DNA from: Stenotrophomonas oahuensis
Lineage (GTDB): Bacteria; Pseudomonadota; Gammaproteobacteria; Xanthomonadales; Xanthomonadaceae
DNA: 64,000 bases
Reading direction: 5' to 3'
Assembly (NCBI RefSeq): GCF_031834595.1
Contig: NZ_CP115541.1
Coordinates: 3,652,501 to 3,716,500 of the forward strand
Numbering within the stretch: the stretch's first letter is position 1; each line of letters opens with the position of its first letter. The translations under genes and the position numbers were made by a program. This document shows, in pieces, positions 27,396 to 36,596 of the stretch. Below the pieces are notes generated by a model. The model saw only the letters and a list, made by a program, of their open reading frames with translations, made no database searches and was not told where the DNA came from.

Positions 27396-28522
27396 GGGCG
27401 GCCTCCCTTGCCGAATTCATCCACATCGATACGCGGCGCAGCCGGCATCGGGCCGCCGCGCCAGGCGCGCAGCTGGTAGACGTAGGAGAGGACCTGGGCC
27501 ACGGCCGAATACAGTCTCACGGGGATTTCCTTGCCGAGTTTCCCTTCCCGATACAAGGCGCGTGCCAAAGGCGGGGCAGAGACCAGCGGCACCTTGTTGC
27601 CGTCGGCCACTTCACGGATGCGCAGCGCGGTTTCGTCCACGCCCAGGGCGACCACGGTGGGAGCCCCCATCTTGCCGCCGTCGTACTTCAGGGCCACCGC
27701 GTAATGGGTGGGGTTGACCACCACCACGTCGGCGGTGGGGACGGCTTCCATCATCTGGCGGTTGGCCATCTGGTGCTGCATCTGGCGGATGCGGCCCTTC
27801 ATTTCCGGGCTGCCTTCGCTTTCCTTCATTTCCCGGCGCAGCTCTTCACGGGTCATCTTCAGCTTGCGCATCCAGTTCCAGCGCTGGTACGGCGCATCGA
27901 TGGCCGCCAGCAGCACCATAGCGCCGCCGGTAGCCAGCATCAGCTTGAGGGTGAAGCCCAGGCCGTTGACGATGGCGGCTTCCAGCGGCTGGTGGACCAG
28001 GTCGCGCAGGCCGCGGATGCCGTGCCACACCACCAGCCCGGCGGCAACGCCGACGAAGGCCACGCGCAGCAGCGACTTGATGAACTCGGCGATGGCCTCG
28101 GGCCCGTACAGGCGCTTCATGCCGGCCATCGGGCTGAGCCGGTTGAACTGCGGCATCAGCGACTTGTTGGACCAGCGCAGGCCGTCCATGACCAGGGGCG
28201 AGAGCAGGCTGGCCAGCAGGCAGATCAGCACCAGCGGCCACATTGCCACCAGCAGCTGCAGCAGCAGCTCGCCGAAGTGGCCGAACAGGGCCTGCGGATG
28301 CAGGCGCAGGCCCGGCTCCGGGCTCAGCGCGGCCTTCATCCACTCGCGCGAGTTGGTCGCCATCGTGCCGGAAAACGCCATCAACGTAGCGACCGCAGCG
28401 CCGAACACGGCGGCGGTGCCGAGCTCGCGCGAGCGCGGGGTATTGCCCTCTTCACGGGCGTCGCGCAGGCGTTTTTCGGTAGGTTGTTCGGTTTTTTCGC
28501 CGGCTTGTTCTTCGTCGGACAT
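27392..28522 (-). CDS. flhB: Flagellar export protein FlhB
   Basis: 376 residues. N-terminal GEKTEQPTEKRLRDAREEG signature, four membrane helices and the cytoplasmic domain with the self-cleaving NPTH motif (VVVVNPTHYAVAL). It switches export specificity from hook to filament when FliK reports hook length. A strong sigma-54 site (28556-28570) lies upstream, so flhB is the first gene of the flhB-flhA run. A short basic C-terminal tail is ordinary. Confidence 0.97.
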   Translation of the reverse strand: MSDEEQAGEKTEQPTEKRLRDAREEGNTPRSRELGTAAVFGAAVATLMAFSGTMATNSREWMKAALSPEPGLRLHPQALFGHFGELLLQLLVAMWPLVLICLLASLLSPLVMDGLRWSNKSLMPQFNRLSPMAGMKRLYGPEAIAEFIKSLLRVAFVGVAAGLVVWHGIRGLRDLVHQPLEAAIVNGLGFTLKLMLATGGAMVLLAAIDAPYQRWNWMRKLKMTREELRREMKESEGSPEMKGRIRQMQHQMANRQMMEAVPTADVVVVNPTHYAVALKYDGGKMGAPTVVALGVDETALRIREVADGNKVPLVSAPPLARALYREGKLGKEIPVRLYSAVAQVLSYVYQLRAWRGGPMPAAPRIDVDEFGKGGRP

Positions 28523-28555
28523 CGTTCACGCACCCCGGGGTATCACCCGGTGCAG

Positions 28556-28570
28556 TGCAAGATCCGTGCC
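28556..28570 (-). promoter_or_regulatory. Sigma-54 promoter of flhB-flhA
   Basis: Minus strand reads GGCACGGATCTTGCA: -24 GGCAC, 5 bases, -12 TTGCA. It abuts the stop codon of the upstream GGDEF-EAL gene and lies 34 bases before the flhB ATG. Confidence 0.85.
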
Positions 28571-30712
28571 TCAATTCAGAAAATCGCCGCCTTCCGGTTC
28601 CTTCCACCCGGCGGCGACCTCGATCCGCGGCCGGGGCAGGTCATGCAACTGTTTGAATCGCACCGGGTCGACCGGATGCCCCAGCAGATAGCCCTGCAGA
28701 TAATCGCACCCCAGTCGTTCCAGGTACGCGCGCTGCCCGGCCGTCTCCACGCCTTCGGCGACGATATCCATGTCCAGCGCATGGCCCAGCGCGACAATCG
28801 CCGAGACAATCACCACGTCCTCGGAACTGTTTTCCAGTTCGCGCACGAAGGCATGGTCGATCTTGATCTCCGACGCCGGCAAACGCTTCAGATAGAGCAG
28901 GCTGGAATAGCCGGTGCCGAAGTCGTCGATGGAAATGCCCACCCCGAGCCGGGCCAGGGCCTGCAGCAGGCGCAGGCTGGTTTCGGTGTCGCGCATGACC
29001 GTGCTTTCGGTGATCTCCAGAATCAACCGGCGTGGCTCGATGCGGTGCCGCGCCAACACATCGCGCACCTCGTTGAGCAACTGCGGCGCACTGAACTGGA
29101 TGGGCGACAGGTTGACCGACATGGTCCAGTTGTCGTGTCCGGCGTCATGCCATTGGCGCAGCTGACGGCAGGCTTCATTGAGCGCCCAGCGCCCGATTTC
29201 GTTGATGATGCCGCTGCGTTCAGCCAGCCGGATGAAGCGGTCCGGCGGAATCAGGCCCTGCTCGGGATGCTTCCAGCGGATCAGAGCCTCGGCACCGGCC
29301 ACGGTATGCCGGGCGACGCTGAGCTTGGGCTGGTAGTGCAGGAACAGCTGGTCAGTGCCGATCGCGCTGCGCAGGTCGGCCAGCAGCCGGAACTGCTGTT
29401 CCGCGCTGTCGTTCATCCATTCGGCAAACACCGCAAAACCGTTGCGTCCGGCTTCCTTGGCCTGGTACATGGCCGAATCCGCGTAGCCCATCAGGTGACG
29501 CTCGGTCGCGGCGTGGTCCGGGCAGATGGCAATGCCGATGCTGGCGGTCACCTGCAGTTCGTGGCTGGGCACCAGCCGGCTGCTGCCGATCGCATTGATG
29601 ATGCGACTGGCCAGTGCCGCCACGTCTTCATCGCCTTCAATGTTCACCACCATCACAAACTCGTCGCCGCCCAGGCGCGCCAGCACGTCGTTGGCGCGCA
29701 GCAGCTGGCTGGTGCGTTCGGCGACCGCGACCAGCAGGGCGTCGCCGGTCTGGTGGCCGTAGGCATCATTGACCTGCTTGAAGCCGTCCAGGTCCATGAA
29801 CATCACCGCGAAACGGCTGCCGCGCTGCTCCGCTTCGATCAGCGCGCTTTCGATGTGCTGCTGCAGCAGTCGGCGATTGGGCAGGCGGGTCAGGGGGTCG
29901 TGCAGCGCCGCCTGGCTGAGTTCCGCGTGGGCGTCGTTGAGTGAGCTGCGCAGGTCCTGGTTGCGCAATCGCAGCAACTGCGCCTGCATGCGCTGGTCGA
30001 GCCAGGACACCAGCAGCACGACGCCGAGAATGGCGATGGACAGAATCATCACCAGGGTGGCCAGCCACTGCGAGTGCAGGCCCGCGCCCGCGGCGGCACC
30101 GCAGATGCTGTTGGCGGGGAAGCGGGCAGCCGCCATGCCGGTGTAGTGCATGCCGACGATGGCCAGCCCGAGCAGAATGGCAGGCGGGACCCGATGGCGC
30201 AGGCGATTATCGTGATGACGAAGCCGAAACGCGATGAACAGCGCTACCCATGACGCGGCCACGGCGATCACCAGCGACAGCAGCACCCAGCCAAGGTGAT
30301 AGTCGATGCCCGGCTGCATGCGCATGGCGGCCATGCCAAGGTAATGCATGCTGGCGATGCCGGCCCCCATCAACAGTGCGCCGAAGGCCAGGCGTTCGTG
30401 TGGAAGCGTTGGGCGCGAGACCAGCCACAACGCATAGATCGACGAGGCAATCGCGGCCAGCAGCGAAACCGTGGTCCAGATCGCGTCGTAGCCGAGGGGA
30501 ATGGGCAGGCGGAACGCCAGCATGCCGATGAAGTGCATGGACCAGATGCCCAGGCCCATCGCGCAGCCACCGCCCAGCAGCCACAGCTGTCCCTGCTTTG
30601 GCGTTGTCGCCGTGGTGATGCGATTGGCCATCACCAGCGCGGTGAAGGAAGCCAGTATGGCTACCAGTAGTGATACGACGACCAACCACGACGTGTAGTT
30701 GCCGACGAGCAT
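28571..30712 (-). CDS. MHYT-GGDEF-EAL membrane protein, bifunctional cyclic-di-GMP enzyme
   Basis: 713 residues. The N-terminal ~245 residues carry seven membrane helices with three MHYT-type motifs (SMHFIGM, SMHYLGM, GMHYTGM), proposed to bind a metal and sense gases. The GGDEF domain has an intact RLGGDEF site and an inhibitory RxxD (RAND) five residues before it. The EAL domain keeps EALIRW, EITES, DDFGTGYSSL, KID and AEGVET. Both activities look possible. AGGAG sits 8 bases before the ATG. It splits fliR from flhB and likely sets local cyclic-di-GMP for YcgR, FleQ or the atypical PilZ protein; that link is inferred. Confidence 0.95.
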   Translation of the reverse strand: MLVGNYTSWLVVVSLLVAILASFTALVMANRITTATTPKQGQLWLLGGGCAMGLGIWSMHFIGMLAFRLPIPLGYDAIWTTVSLLAAIASSIYALWLVSRPTLPHERLAFGALLMGAGIASMHYLGMAAMRMQPGIDYHLGWVLLSLVIAVAASWVALFIAFRLRHHDNRLRHRVPPAILLGLAIVGMHYTGMAAARFPANSICGAAAGAGLHSQWLATLVMILSIAILGVVLLVSWLDQRMQAQLLRLRNQDLRSSLNDAHAELSQAALHDPLTRLPNRRLLQQHIESALIEAEQRGSRFAVMFMDLDGFKQVNDAYGHQTGDALLVAVAERTSQLLRANDVLARLGGDEFVMVVNIEGDEDVAALASRIINAIGSSRLVPSHELQVTASIGIAICPDHAATERHLMGYADSAMYQAKEAGRNGFAVFAEWMNDSAEQQFRLLADLRSAIGTDQLFLHYQPKLSVARHTVAGAEALIRWKHPEQGLIPPDRFIRLAERSGIINEIGRWALNEACRQLRQWHDAGHDNWTMSVNLSPIQFSAPQLLNEVRDVLARHRIEPRRLILEITESTVMRDTETSLRLLQALARLGVGISIDDFGTGYSSLLYLKRLPASEIKIDHAFVRELENSSEDVVIVSAIVALGHALDMDIVAEGVETAGQRAYLERLGCDYLQGYLLGHPVDPVRFKQLHDLPRPRIEVAAGWKEPEGGDFLN

Positions 30713-30956
30713 CTAAGCATCTCCTGAAACCAGCACGCGATAATCGAAAGTTTCCGTCCAAAGATCTTTCGTTTGCAGCTTCCACTGCGGCAGACAGCGG
30801 CCCCCCGTTGCCGTGCGCGCAAACTGTACGCACACCCCCCGGGGGGTATGCAATACCTGAAAGGGTAATTTTTGTCGGAATAATGTTATTGGCAGTTTCT
30901 ACGTGAGAAAATCACGCAGAATACACGCGTAATAATCAACGATTCGCGATTGATAA
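30713..30956. other. 244-base region upstream of the MHYT-GGDEF-EAL gene
   Basis: No gene. It is more AT-rich than its surroundings and holds a C6G6 palindrome near 30835-30848 and weak inverted repeats around 30905-30955 (CGTGA...TCACG and ATCAA...TTGAT). No sigma-54 or FliA match was found; a sigma-70 promoter or regulator site for the c-di-GMP gene is plausible but not identified. Confidence 0.4.
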
Positions 30957-31748
30957 TCAGTGCGTGACGCTGTCTGCGGCCTGGAAAGTGGCATCAAACA
31001 GGCGCTGTACGGGTGGCCCCATTTCACCGGCCAGCACCGTCAGCAGGAACAGACCAAGCAGCAGCGATACCGGCAGGCCGAGCTGGATCGGATTGAGCGC
31101 AGGGGCGGCTTTGGCCAGCACGCCAAAAGCCAGATTGATCGCCAGCATGGCCACGACCACCGGCAACGCCAGGCTGAGTGCACCGCGCAGCACCTGCAGC
31201 AGAAAATTGGGGGCGACGCTGAGGAATGCGTCCATGTTGGGCAGGGATGTGCCGATGGGCACCGCTTTGTAGCTGTCCATCAACAGCGAGATCAAAGCCA
31301 GATGCCCGTTGGCGGTGAAGAACAGCAGGCCGAACAGCAGGTAGAACCATTGCCCGATGACGCCGGAGCTGCCACCGCGCATTGGATCACTCATCTGCGC
31401 AAAGGCCAGGCCGGTGCCCTGTGCGACTAGTTCGCCGGCCAGCGCACCGGCTTCGAACACCATGCGCAGCAGAAACCCGATGGAAATGCCAATGGCCAGC
31501 TCGCGGGCGATGCTGAGCACGGTGGCGGCATCGAATCCGGTCCACTCCGGCACCGGCGGCAGCAGCGGCGACAGCGCGATGGCCAATGCGCCGGCCAGCA
31601 TGACCCGCACGCGCGCTGGCACCGCGCGGGTGCCCACCAGCGGCATGGCCATGATCATTGCGCCGATACGCAGCATGGTCCACAGGATGGTGCCGATCAT
31701 GCCGAAGGCCTGCAGGCCGTCGGCGGCCATCTGGGTGGCGGAATCCAT
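30957..31748 (-). CDS. fliR: Flagellar export protein FliR
   Basis: 263 residues with about six membrane helices and the FliR central signature around GTGLAFAQMSDPMRGG. It completes the FliPQR export gate core. It is the last gene of fliLMNOPQR, 8 bases after fliQ. A 244-base, AT-richer gap separates it from the GGDEF-EAL gene; the gap contains weak inverted repeats but no clear terminator. Confidence 0.97.
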   Translation of the reverse strand: MDSATQMAADGLQAFGMIGTILWTMLRIGAMIMAMPLVGTRAVPARVRVMLAGALAIALSPLLPPVPEWTGFDAATVLSIARELAIGISIGFLLRMVFEAGALAGELVAQGTGLAFAQMSDPMRGGSSGVIGQWFYLLFGLLFFTANGHLALISLLMDSYKAVPIGTSLPNMDAFLSVAPNFLLQVLRGALSLALPVVVAMLAINLAFGVLAKAAPALNPIQLGLPVSLLLGLFLLTVLAGEMGPPVQRLFDATFQAADSVTH

Positions 31749-31756
31749 GGCCGTGG

Positions 31757-32026
31757 CTATCCAATCAGATGTGGTATGCGCTGGAACAGCAACGCGGTGT
31801 ACTCCACCAGGTGACCGATGAGCAGGCTGCCCAGCGCAAACAGCACCGCTGTCAATGCAGCGGCCTTGGCGACGAAGGCAATGGTGGGCTCATTGAGCTG
31901 GGTCGCGGCCTGCACCACGCCGACCACCACACCCACAATCAGCACGGTGAGCAGCAGCGGGCCGGCCACCCACAGCACGGTGATCAGGCCACCGCGCAGT
32001 TCAGTAAGGGCAAGTTCGGGGGTCAT
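31757..32026 (-). CDS. fliQ: Flagellar export protein FliQ
   Basis: 89 residues, two membrane helices joined by a short loop (QLNEPTIAFVAKAAAL), the normal FliQ length and layout. It packs against FliP and FliR in the export gate. It begins 7 bases after fliP. Confidence 0.97.
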   Translation of the reverse strand: MTPELALTELRGGLITVLWVAGPLLLTVLIVGVVVGVVQAATQLNEPTIAFVAKAAALTAVLFALGSLLIGHLVEYTALLFQRIPHLIG

Positions 32027-32033
32027 GGCAGGC

Positions 32034-32822
32034 TCAAACCGCGTTGAAGCTGGCGGCCAGCGTGCCGACCACCAGCACCCAGCCGTCGACCAGCACGAAC
32101 AGCAGGATCTTGAAGGGCGCAGAGACCAGCATCGGCGACAGCATCATCATGCCCATCGACATCAGCACGCTGGCCACGACCAGGTCGATGATGACGAACG
32201 GAATGAAGATCAGGAATCCGATCTCGAAGGCGGTTTTCAGTTCGCTGGTGACGAACGAGGCGACCAGGATCGGGAACGGAATGGCATCCGGGCTGGCGTA
32301 GGTGCCGTGCCCGGCCATGCCGGCGAAGGTCATCAGATCGGTCTCGCGGATCTGCGCCAGCATGAAGGCACGCAGCGGCTGGGTGGTCAGGTTCCAGGCG
32401 GTCTGGAAGTCGATCTCGCCATTGAGGTACGGAGCCATGCCGGTTCCCCATGCCTTCTGCCACACCGGCAGCATCACCATGGCGGTCAGGAACAGGGCCA
32501 GGCCCAGCAACACCTGGTTCGACGGGGTCTGGCCGGTACCCAGGGCCTGGCGCAGCAGGCCGAGCACGATGATGATGCGGGTGAATGCGGTCAGCACCAG
32601 CAGCATCGACGGAATCAGCGTGATCGCCGTCATCAGCAGCAGGGTCTGCAACGGCAGGCTGACGTTCTGGCCGCCGATCTTGCCGACATTCACGTCAGGC
32701 AGCGCGGGCACCGCCGGCGCACCGGGGGCGGCCAGGGCCAGCGCGGGAAGGGCGCACAGCAACAGCACGAACAGCAACGGCAGGTAACGGGTCCAGGACA
32801 CTCGGGGGCCACGCATGATCAT
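32034..32822 (-). CDS. fliP: Flagellar export protein FliP
   Basis: 262 residues. A cleavable signal peptide (hydrophobic stretch ending ALAAPGAP at about residue 34), four membrane helices and the FliP signature (FTRIIIVLGLLRQALGT). It forms the pentameric core of the export gate. The start codon at 32822 overlaps the fliO stop (ATGA). Confidence 0.97.
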   Translation of the reverse strand: MIMRGPRVSWTRYLPLLFVLLLCALPALALAAPGAPAVPALPDVNVGKIGGQNVSLPLQTLLLMTAITLIPSMLLVLTAFTRIIIVLGLLRQALGTGQTPSNQVLLGLALFLTAMVMLPVWQKAWGTGMAPYLNGEIDFQTAWNLTTQPLRAFMLAQIRETDLMTFAGMAGHGTYASPDAIPFPILVASFVTSELKTAFEIGFLIFIPFVIIDLVVASVLMSMGMMMLSPMLVSAPFKILLFVLVDGWVLVVGTLAASFNAV

Positions 32823-33220
32823 TTTTCCTTGCGCAGCCGCTGCTGCAGCAGCTGGGCGAAATTCGGCAGGTTCTTCAGGTCCGGCAGGCGTGCCGGTTCG
32901 GGAGTGGGCAGCGGTTCGGCGAGCTGGTGCAGCGTGTTGATACCGCCGGCGGTCACGCCGAGCAGCAGCTGCTGGCCGTTGACCTCGACCACCACGATGC
33001 GTTCCTTGGCACCCACGTTGAGGCTGGCGACCATGCGCAGGCCGTCGGCGGGCTTGAAGCCGCTGCCGGGCATGCGCTTGAGCACCCAGCCCAGGCCGAC
33101 AATCAGCGCCAGCACGGCCAGCAGGGCGAGGATGGCCCCGAACATGCTGGGCGCAGCGGCGGCATGCTGGCCGACCTTGACCGCCGGCGTGCCGGCGGCG
33201 ATGAGTGCCACGGTGATCAA
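32819..33220 (-). CDS. fliO: Flagellar export assembly protein FliO
   Basis: 133 residues with one membrane helix (about 26-47) and a cytoplasmic part with the FliO-type LRMVASLNVGAKERIVVVEV pattern. It helps FliP assemble. It overlaps fliN by 4 bases and fliP by 4 bases. FliO is poorly conserved, but position and topology make the call firm. Confidence 0.93.
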   Translation of the reverse strand: MITVALIAAGTPAVKVGQHAAAAPSMFGAILALLAVLALIVGLGWVLKRMPGSGFKPADGLRMVASLNVGAKERIVVVEVNGQQLLLGVTAGGINTLHQLAEPLPTPEPARLPDLKNLPNFAQLLQQRLRKEK

Positions 33221-33552
33221 CGCAGTCTCCGGATCCGTTCGCTGGGGCTGACCACGTCAGTCAGGCGCACGCCGAAACGATCGTTGATGACCACGACTTC
33301 GCCGTGGGCGATCAGGGTGCCGTTGACGAACACGTCCAGCGATTCGCCGGCACCGCGTTCCAGTTCGACCACCGAGCCCTGGTTGAGCTGCAGCAGGTTG
33401 CGGATCGGCAGGCGGGCGCGGCCGACTTCCAGCGACAGGGTCACCGGCACGTCCAGAATGACGTCCAGGTTCAGATCCGGTGCACCGGCGTCTTCGGCAT
33501 GCAGGTCGGAGAACTGGGCGGCGGCCGGTTCGTTGGTTTCGATGTCGTTCAT
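33217..33552 (-). CDS. fliN: Flagellar motor switch protein FliN
   Basis: 111 residues from MNDIETNE, whose ATG overlaps the fliM stop; the longer frame to 33681 is a shadow within fliM. The C-terminal SpoA domain (VPVTLSLEVGRARLPIRNLL, GEVVVINDRFGVRLTDVVSP) is complete. It forms the base of the C ring with FliM and docks FliH during export. Confidence 0.97.
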   Translation of the reverse strand: MNDIETNEPAAAQFSDLHAEDAGAPDLNLDVILDVPVTLSLEVGRARLPIRNLLQLNQGSVVELERGAGESLDVFVNGTLIAHGEVVVINDRFGVRLTDVVSPSERIRRLR

Positions 33553-34556
33553 TGCGGGTCTTCCTGGATGACGGGTACGCGCGGGCGGGTGCCCGGAGGG
33601 TGGGTCGCGGTGATCTTGACGGCGTTCATGCCGTTGGCGATGCCGAACTGGCCGGTGAACACCGGAATGTTCTCGATGCACACCGGAACCTGGTTGGGCA
33701 GGTCGATGGGCAGGATGTCGCCGACTTTCAGCCTGGTCAGCTCACGCAGGCTCATGCGCTTGCTGGCAAGCACGCTGGAGAGGGTGACCTCGGCGATGTT
33801 GAGCTGCTCGCGCAGCATCACGCCCCAGCTTTCATCGCGGTCGTTGCGATCGCTCTGGATGCCGGCGTCGAGCAGTTCACGGATCGGCTCGAGCATGGAG
33901 TACGGCAGGGTGACGTGGATGTCGCCGCCACCGCCGTCAAGTTCGACATGCAGGCGGCACACCACGACGTACTCGCGCGGGGTGACGATGTTGGCGAAGT
34001 GCGGGTTGATTTCCGAGTTGATGTATTCCAGCTCGACGTCCATGACCGGTGCCCAGGCTTCGCGCAGGTCGGCGAAAGTCTGCTTGAGCAGCAGGTGGAT
34101 GACGCGCATTTCGGTGGCGGTGAATTCGCGGCCTTCGATACGGGTGGGGTAGCGCCCGTCACCGCCGAAGAAGTTGTCAACGATGGCGAACACCAGGGTG
34201 GGTTCGAACACGATCAGGCCGGTGCCACGCAAGGGCTTGAAACGGATCAGGTTCAGATTGGTGGGCACGTACAGCGAGTGCATGTAATCGTTGAACTTGA
34301 TCAGTTCGATGCCGCGCACGGACAGTTCGGCCGAACGGCGGATCAGGTTGAACAGGCCGATGCGCCACAGGCGGGCGAAGCGTTCGTTGACCATTTCCAG
34401 GGTCGGCATGCGACCGCGGATGATCCGGTCCTGGCTGGCGAAGTCGTAATTGCGGGCTTCGCCGGGCGGGATGCCTTCGTCCTTGGTTTCGACCGCGCCC
34501 GAGTCGACGCCATGCAGCAGGGCATCGATCTCGTCCTGGGAAAGCAGGTCATTCAT
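33549..34556 (-). CDS. fliM: Flagellar motor switch protein FliM
   Basis: 335 residues. The N-terminal CheY-P docking peptide (LLSQDEIDALL) is intact, followed by the middle FliG-binding domain and a C-terminal SpoA domain. It receives the CheY-P signal and changes rotor conformation. It starts 10 bases after fliL and overlaps fliN by 4 bases. Confidence 0.97.
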   Translation of the reverse strand: MNDLLSQDEIDALLHGVDSGAVETKDEGIPPGEARNYDFASQDRIIRGRMPTLEMVNERFARLWRIGLFNLIRRSAELSVRGIELIKFNDYMHSLYVPTNLNLIRFKPLRGTGLIVFEPTLVFAIVDNFFGGDGRYPTRIEGREFTATEMRVIHLLLKQTFADLREAWAPVMDVELEYINSEINPHFANIVTPREYVVVCRLHVELDGGGGDIHVTLPYSMLEPIRELLDAGIQSDRNDRDESWGVMLREQLNIAEVTLSSVLASKRMSLRELTRLKVGDILPIDLPNQVPVCIENIPVFTGQFGIANGMNAVKITATHPPGTRPRVPVIQEDPQ

Positions 34557-34566
34557 GGGGCGGCCC

Positions 34567-35100
34567 TTACTGGGTGACGAAGCTGGTGAACAGCAGTTCG
34601 TCGACGCTGTTGTTGCCGGTCTCGGCCTTCATCAGCTTCTGCACCTCGGCCAGGGAGTCGGCCTGGAGCTTTTCCTTGCCGGCGCGGTCGGCGATCTGGG
34701 CGGGCTCGACCTGCGAGAACAGCATGAGCAGCTTGGCGCGGATGGCGGGGGCGTGGAGCTTGAGGGCTTCCAGGGCGGCGGGGTCGCGGGTCATGAGCTG
34801 GACTTCGACCTGCAGGTAGCGCGGGCCGTCGAAGCTGCTGCTGAGGTTGACCACGAACGGGGGCTCGAGCCCGAAGTACTGGGCGGGGGCCGGCACGGCG
34901 GGCTTGGCGGCGGCCTTCTTGGCGGGGGCCTTCTCGTCGTGGCTCTGGGTGAAGTACCAGACGCCGCCACCGGCGGCACCGGCGGCGAGGACGGCGATCA
35001 GGGCACTGATGAGCAACGGGCTGCGCGGCTTGGCGGCCTTGTCCTTGTCGGCGGATTTCTTGGTTTTGTCAGCGGCTGCGGCCACGAGGGGAAGCTCCAT
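34567..35100 (-). CDS. fliL: Flagellar basal body-associated protein FliL
   Basis: 177 residues. A lysine-rich cytoplasmic N-terminus, one membrane helix (about 29-50), an alanine/lysine linker and a periplasmic FliL domain (FVVNLSSSFDGPRYLQVEVQL). It supports stator function near the rotor. First gene of fliLMNOPQR behind a sigma-54 promoter 20 bases from the ATG. Confidence 0.95.
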   Translation of the reverse strand: MELPLVAAAADKTKKSADKDKAAKPRSPLLISALIAVLAAGAAGGGVWYFTQSHDEKAPAKKAAAKPAVPAPAQYFGLEPPFVVNLSSSFDGPRYLQVEVQLMTRDPAALEALKLHAPAIRAKLLMLFSQVEPAQIADRAGKEKLQADSLAEVQKLMKAETGNNSVDELLFTSFVTQ

Positions 35101-35120
35101 AGGATTGCTTCCTGGCTACA

Positions 35121-35135
35121 TGCAAGCGCTGTGCC
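35121..35135 (-). promoter_or_regulatory. Sigma-54 promoter of fliLMNOPQR
   Basis: Minus strand reads GGCACAGCGCTTGCA: -24 GGCAC, 5 bases, -12 TTGCA, with an ideal match. AGGA lies between it and the ATG at 35100. Confidence 0.88.
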
Positions 35136-35180
35136 GAACCGCGCTGGTTTCCCGTTGTCGGGATTTTGACGTCTTCCGGC

Positions 35181-35204
35181 AACGTCAACGTCAACGTCAA
35201 CGTC
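35181..35204. repeat. Short tandem repeat, four AACGTC units
   Basis: Four perfect direct copies of the hexamer AACGTC in the fliK-fliL gap, between the fliL promoter and palindromic copy D. It is the kind of tract that can change length by slippage; upstream activator spacing could be affected. Confidence 0.85.
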
Positions 35205-35227
35205 AAGAGCGTCGGCTCTGTATTGCT

Positions 35228-35344
35228 TTCTGGCTGGGCCGGTCGGGGTGGGCGTTCCGGGGGACGCTGCAAGTACATCCATGTAAGCTCGGTCGCCGCA
35301 TCCATGCGGCTCACGCCCCCTCCAGCCCACCCCGACCGGCCCTC
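35228..35344. repeat. Large paired-hairpin palindromic element, copy D
   Basis: Outer arms GGCCGGTCGGGGTGGGC and its inverse surround two small hairpins, TACATCCATGTA and CCGCATCCATGCGG. The interior differs from copies A, B, C and E but has the same two-hairpin plan. It lies between the fliK stop and the fliL promoter and is the only strong hairpin after fliK. Confidence 0.8.
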
Positions 35345-35396
35345 GACAGCTCGCCGGTGACGGAGCCGAGGGCAAGGGCAACGGCAACTTCGCTCG

Positions 35397-36596
35397 TTAC
35401 GCGTACGCGTCCACCAATCCGCGCTGGCGCATCAACTGCGCCGAACTGATCGTGGTATCCACCATCGCCGGCTCATCGCCACCCCCGATCCCACTACGCT
35501 CACTGCCACCACCACCAGACTTCCCATCCTGCGCCGTCTGCTGATGACCCACATCCGCATTGCCGAGCTGGAAGCCTTGGTCATTCAGCATTTCCCGCAG
35601 CCGGGGCAGGGTGCTTTCCAAAGCATGACGAACATCCGCGTGGGCACTGCTGAAGCTGGCGTGGACCTTGTCGCCGTCCATCTGCAGGCGGACTTCGATC
35701 AGGCCGAGGTCATGCGGGGTGACCTTGATGGTGGCGTGGCCGATCTTCTGGTCGGCCAGCCAGCCGATGCGGGCGCTGATGTCTTCGTCGAACGACTCGC
35801 CGCCGACGTGCGGGGTGGCGGTGGGGCTGCCGGCGAACGGGGTGCTGGCGGCACCGCTCTTCAGCTCGGCGGCGGTCTGCAGGGCGTGCAGGAACGGGGT
35901 GGCGGGGGCGTCGGCGTCGGTCGCACCGGCGCTCAGGGCATCGGCGAGTGCCTTGGGCAGGGCGATCTCGTCGTTGGCGGCGGCGTCCAGGGGCAGGGCG
36001 ATCGGGCCGGCGTCGGCGCTGGCTGCAGCGGCATTGACCGCTGGCGCTGCGGTGGTGGGGCCGCCGGTTGCGGGCGCAGGCGTGTTCGCGGTCGGCAGAT
36101 TGTCCGCTTTGCCGGCCAGCAGCGTGTCGGCAACGACGGGCGTGCTGGCGGCAGCGGCGGCCTGCGCATCGGTGGCGGCGGGGACCAGGCCGGTCAGGGC
36201 CAGCCCGGCCAGGCCGAGCGGGGGCCAGGGTGCGGCATCGGCCTCGTCACCGGTGGCGGGCTCAGCGGGGGAACTGGCCTCTGCGCTTGCGGTGGCGGGG
36301 ACGGTGGCGTCGCTGGACGTCTCGTCGGCGTGGCCGGGCTTGTCGGTGCTGCGCTTGCCGCTGGGGTCTTTCGCAGCGGTCGTGTCGTCTTTGCTCTGGC
36401 TGCTGTCGGTACTTTTGGGCTTCGGCTTGGCCGAGGCTTCGGGCGCGCGTGCGCTGTCTTTGCCGCCTTTGAGCAGGGCGTCAAAGTCCTGGCGGCCACC
36501 GGTGCCGCCGCTGGCGCTGTTGCTGCTGCCGGCGGAGGTGCTGCTGGTGCTGGTGCCGGCGGAAGGGGCGCTGCCGGCGAGCAGGGTGGGGGACAT
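35397..36596 (-). CDS. fliK: Flagellar hook-length control protein FliK
   Basis: 399 residues from the ATG at 36596, which shares one base with the fliJ stop (TGATG); a GTG one codon upstream is also possible. A long, low-complexity alanine/serine/threonine-rich ruler region precedes the compact C-terminal Flg_hook domain (IKVTPHDLGLIEVRLQMDGDKV). It measures the hook and signals FlhB to switch export. It is last of fliEFGHIJK and ends in a glycine-rich tail. Confidence 0.93.
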   Translation of the reverse strand: MSPTLLAGSAPSAGTSTSSTSAGSSNSASGGTGGRQDFDALLKGGKDSARAPEASAKPKPKSTDSSQSKDDTTAAKDPSGKRSTDKPGHADETSSDATVPATASAEASSPAEPATGDEADAAPWPPLGLAGLALTGLVPAATDAQAAAAASTPVVADTLLAGKADNLPTANTPAPATGGPTTAAPAVNAAAASADAGPIALPLDAAANDEIALPKALADALSAGATDADAPATPFLHALQTAAELKSGAASTPFAGSPTATPHVGGESFDEDISARIGWLADQKIGHATIKVTPHDLGLIEVRLQMDGDKVHASFSSAHADVRHALESTLPRLREMLNDQGFQLGNADVGHQQTAQDGKSGGGGSERSGIGGGDEPAMVDTTISSAQLMRQRGLVDAYA

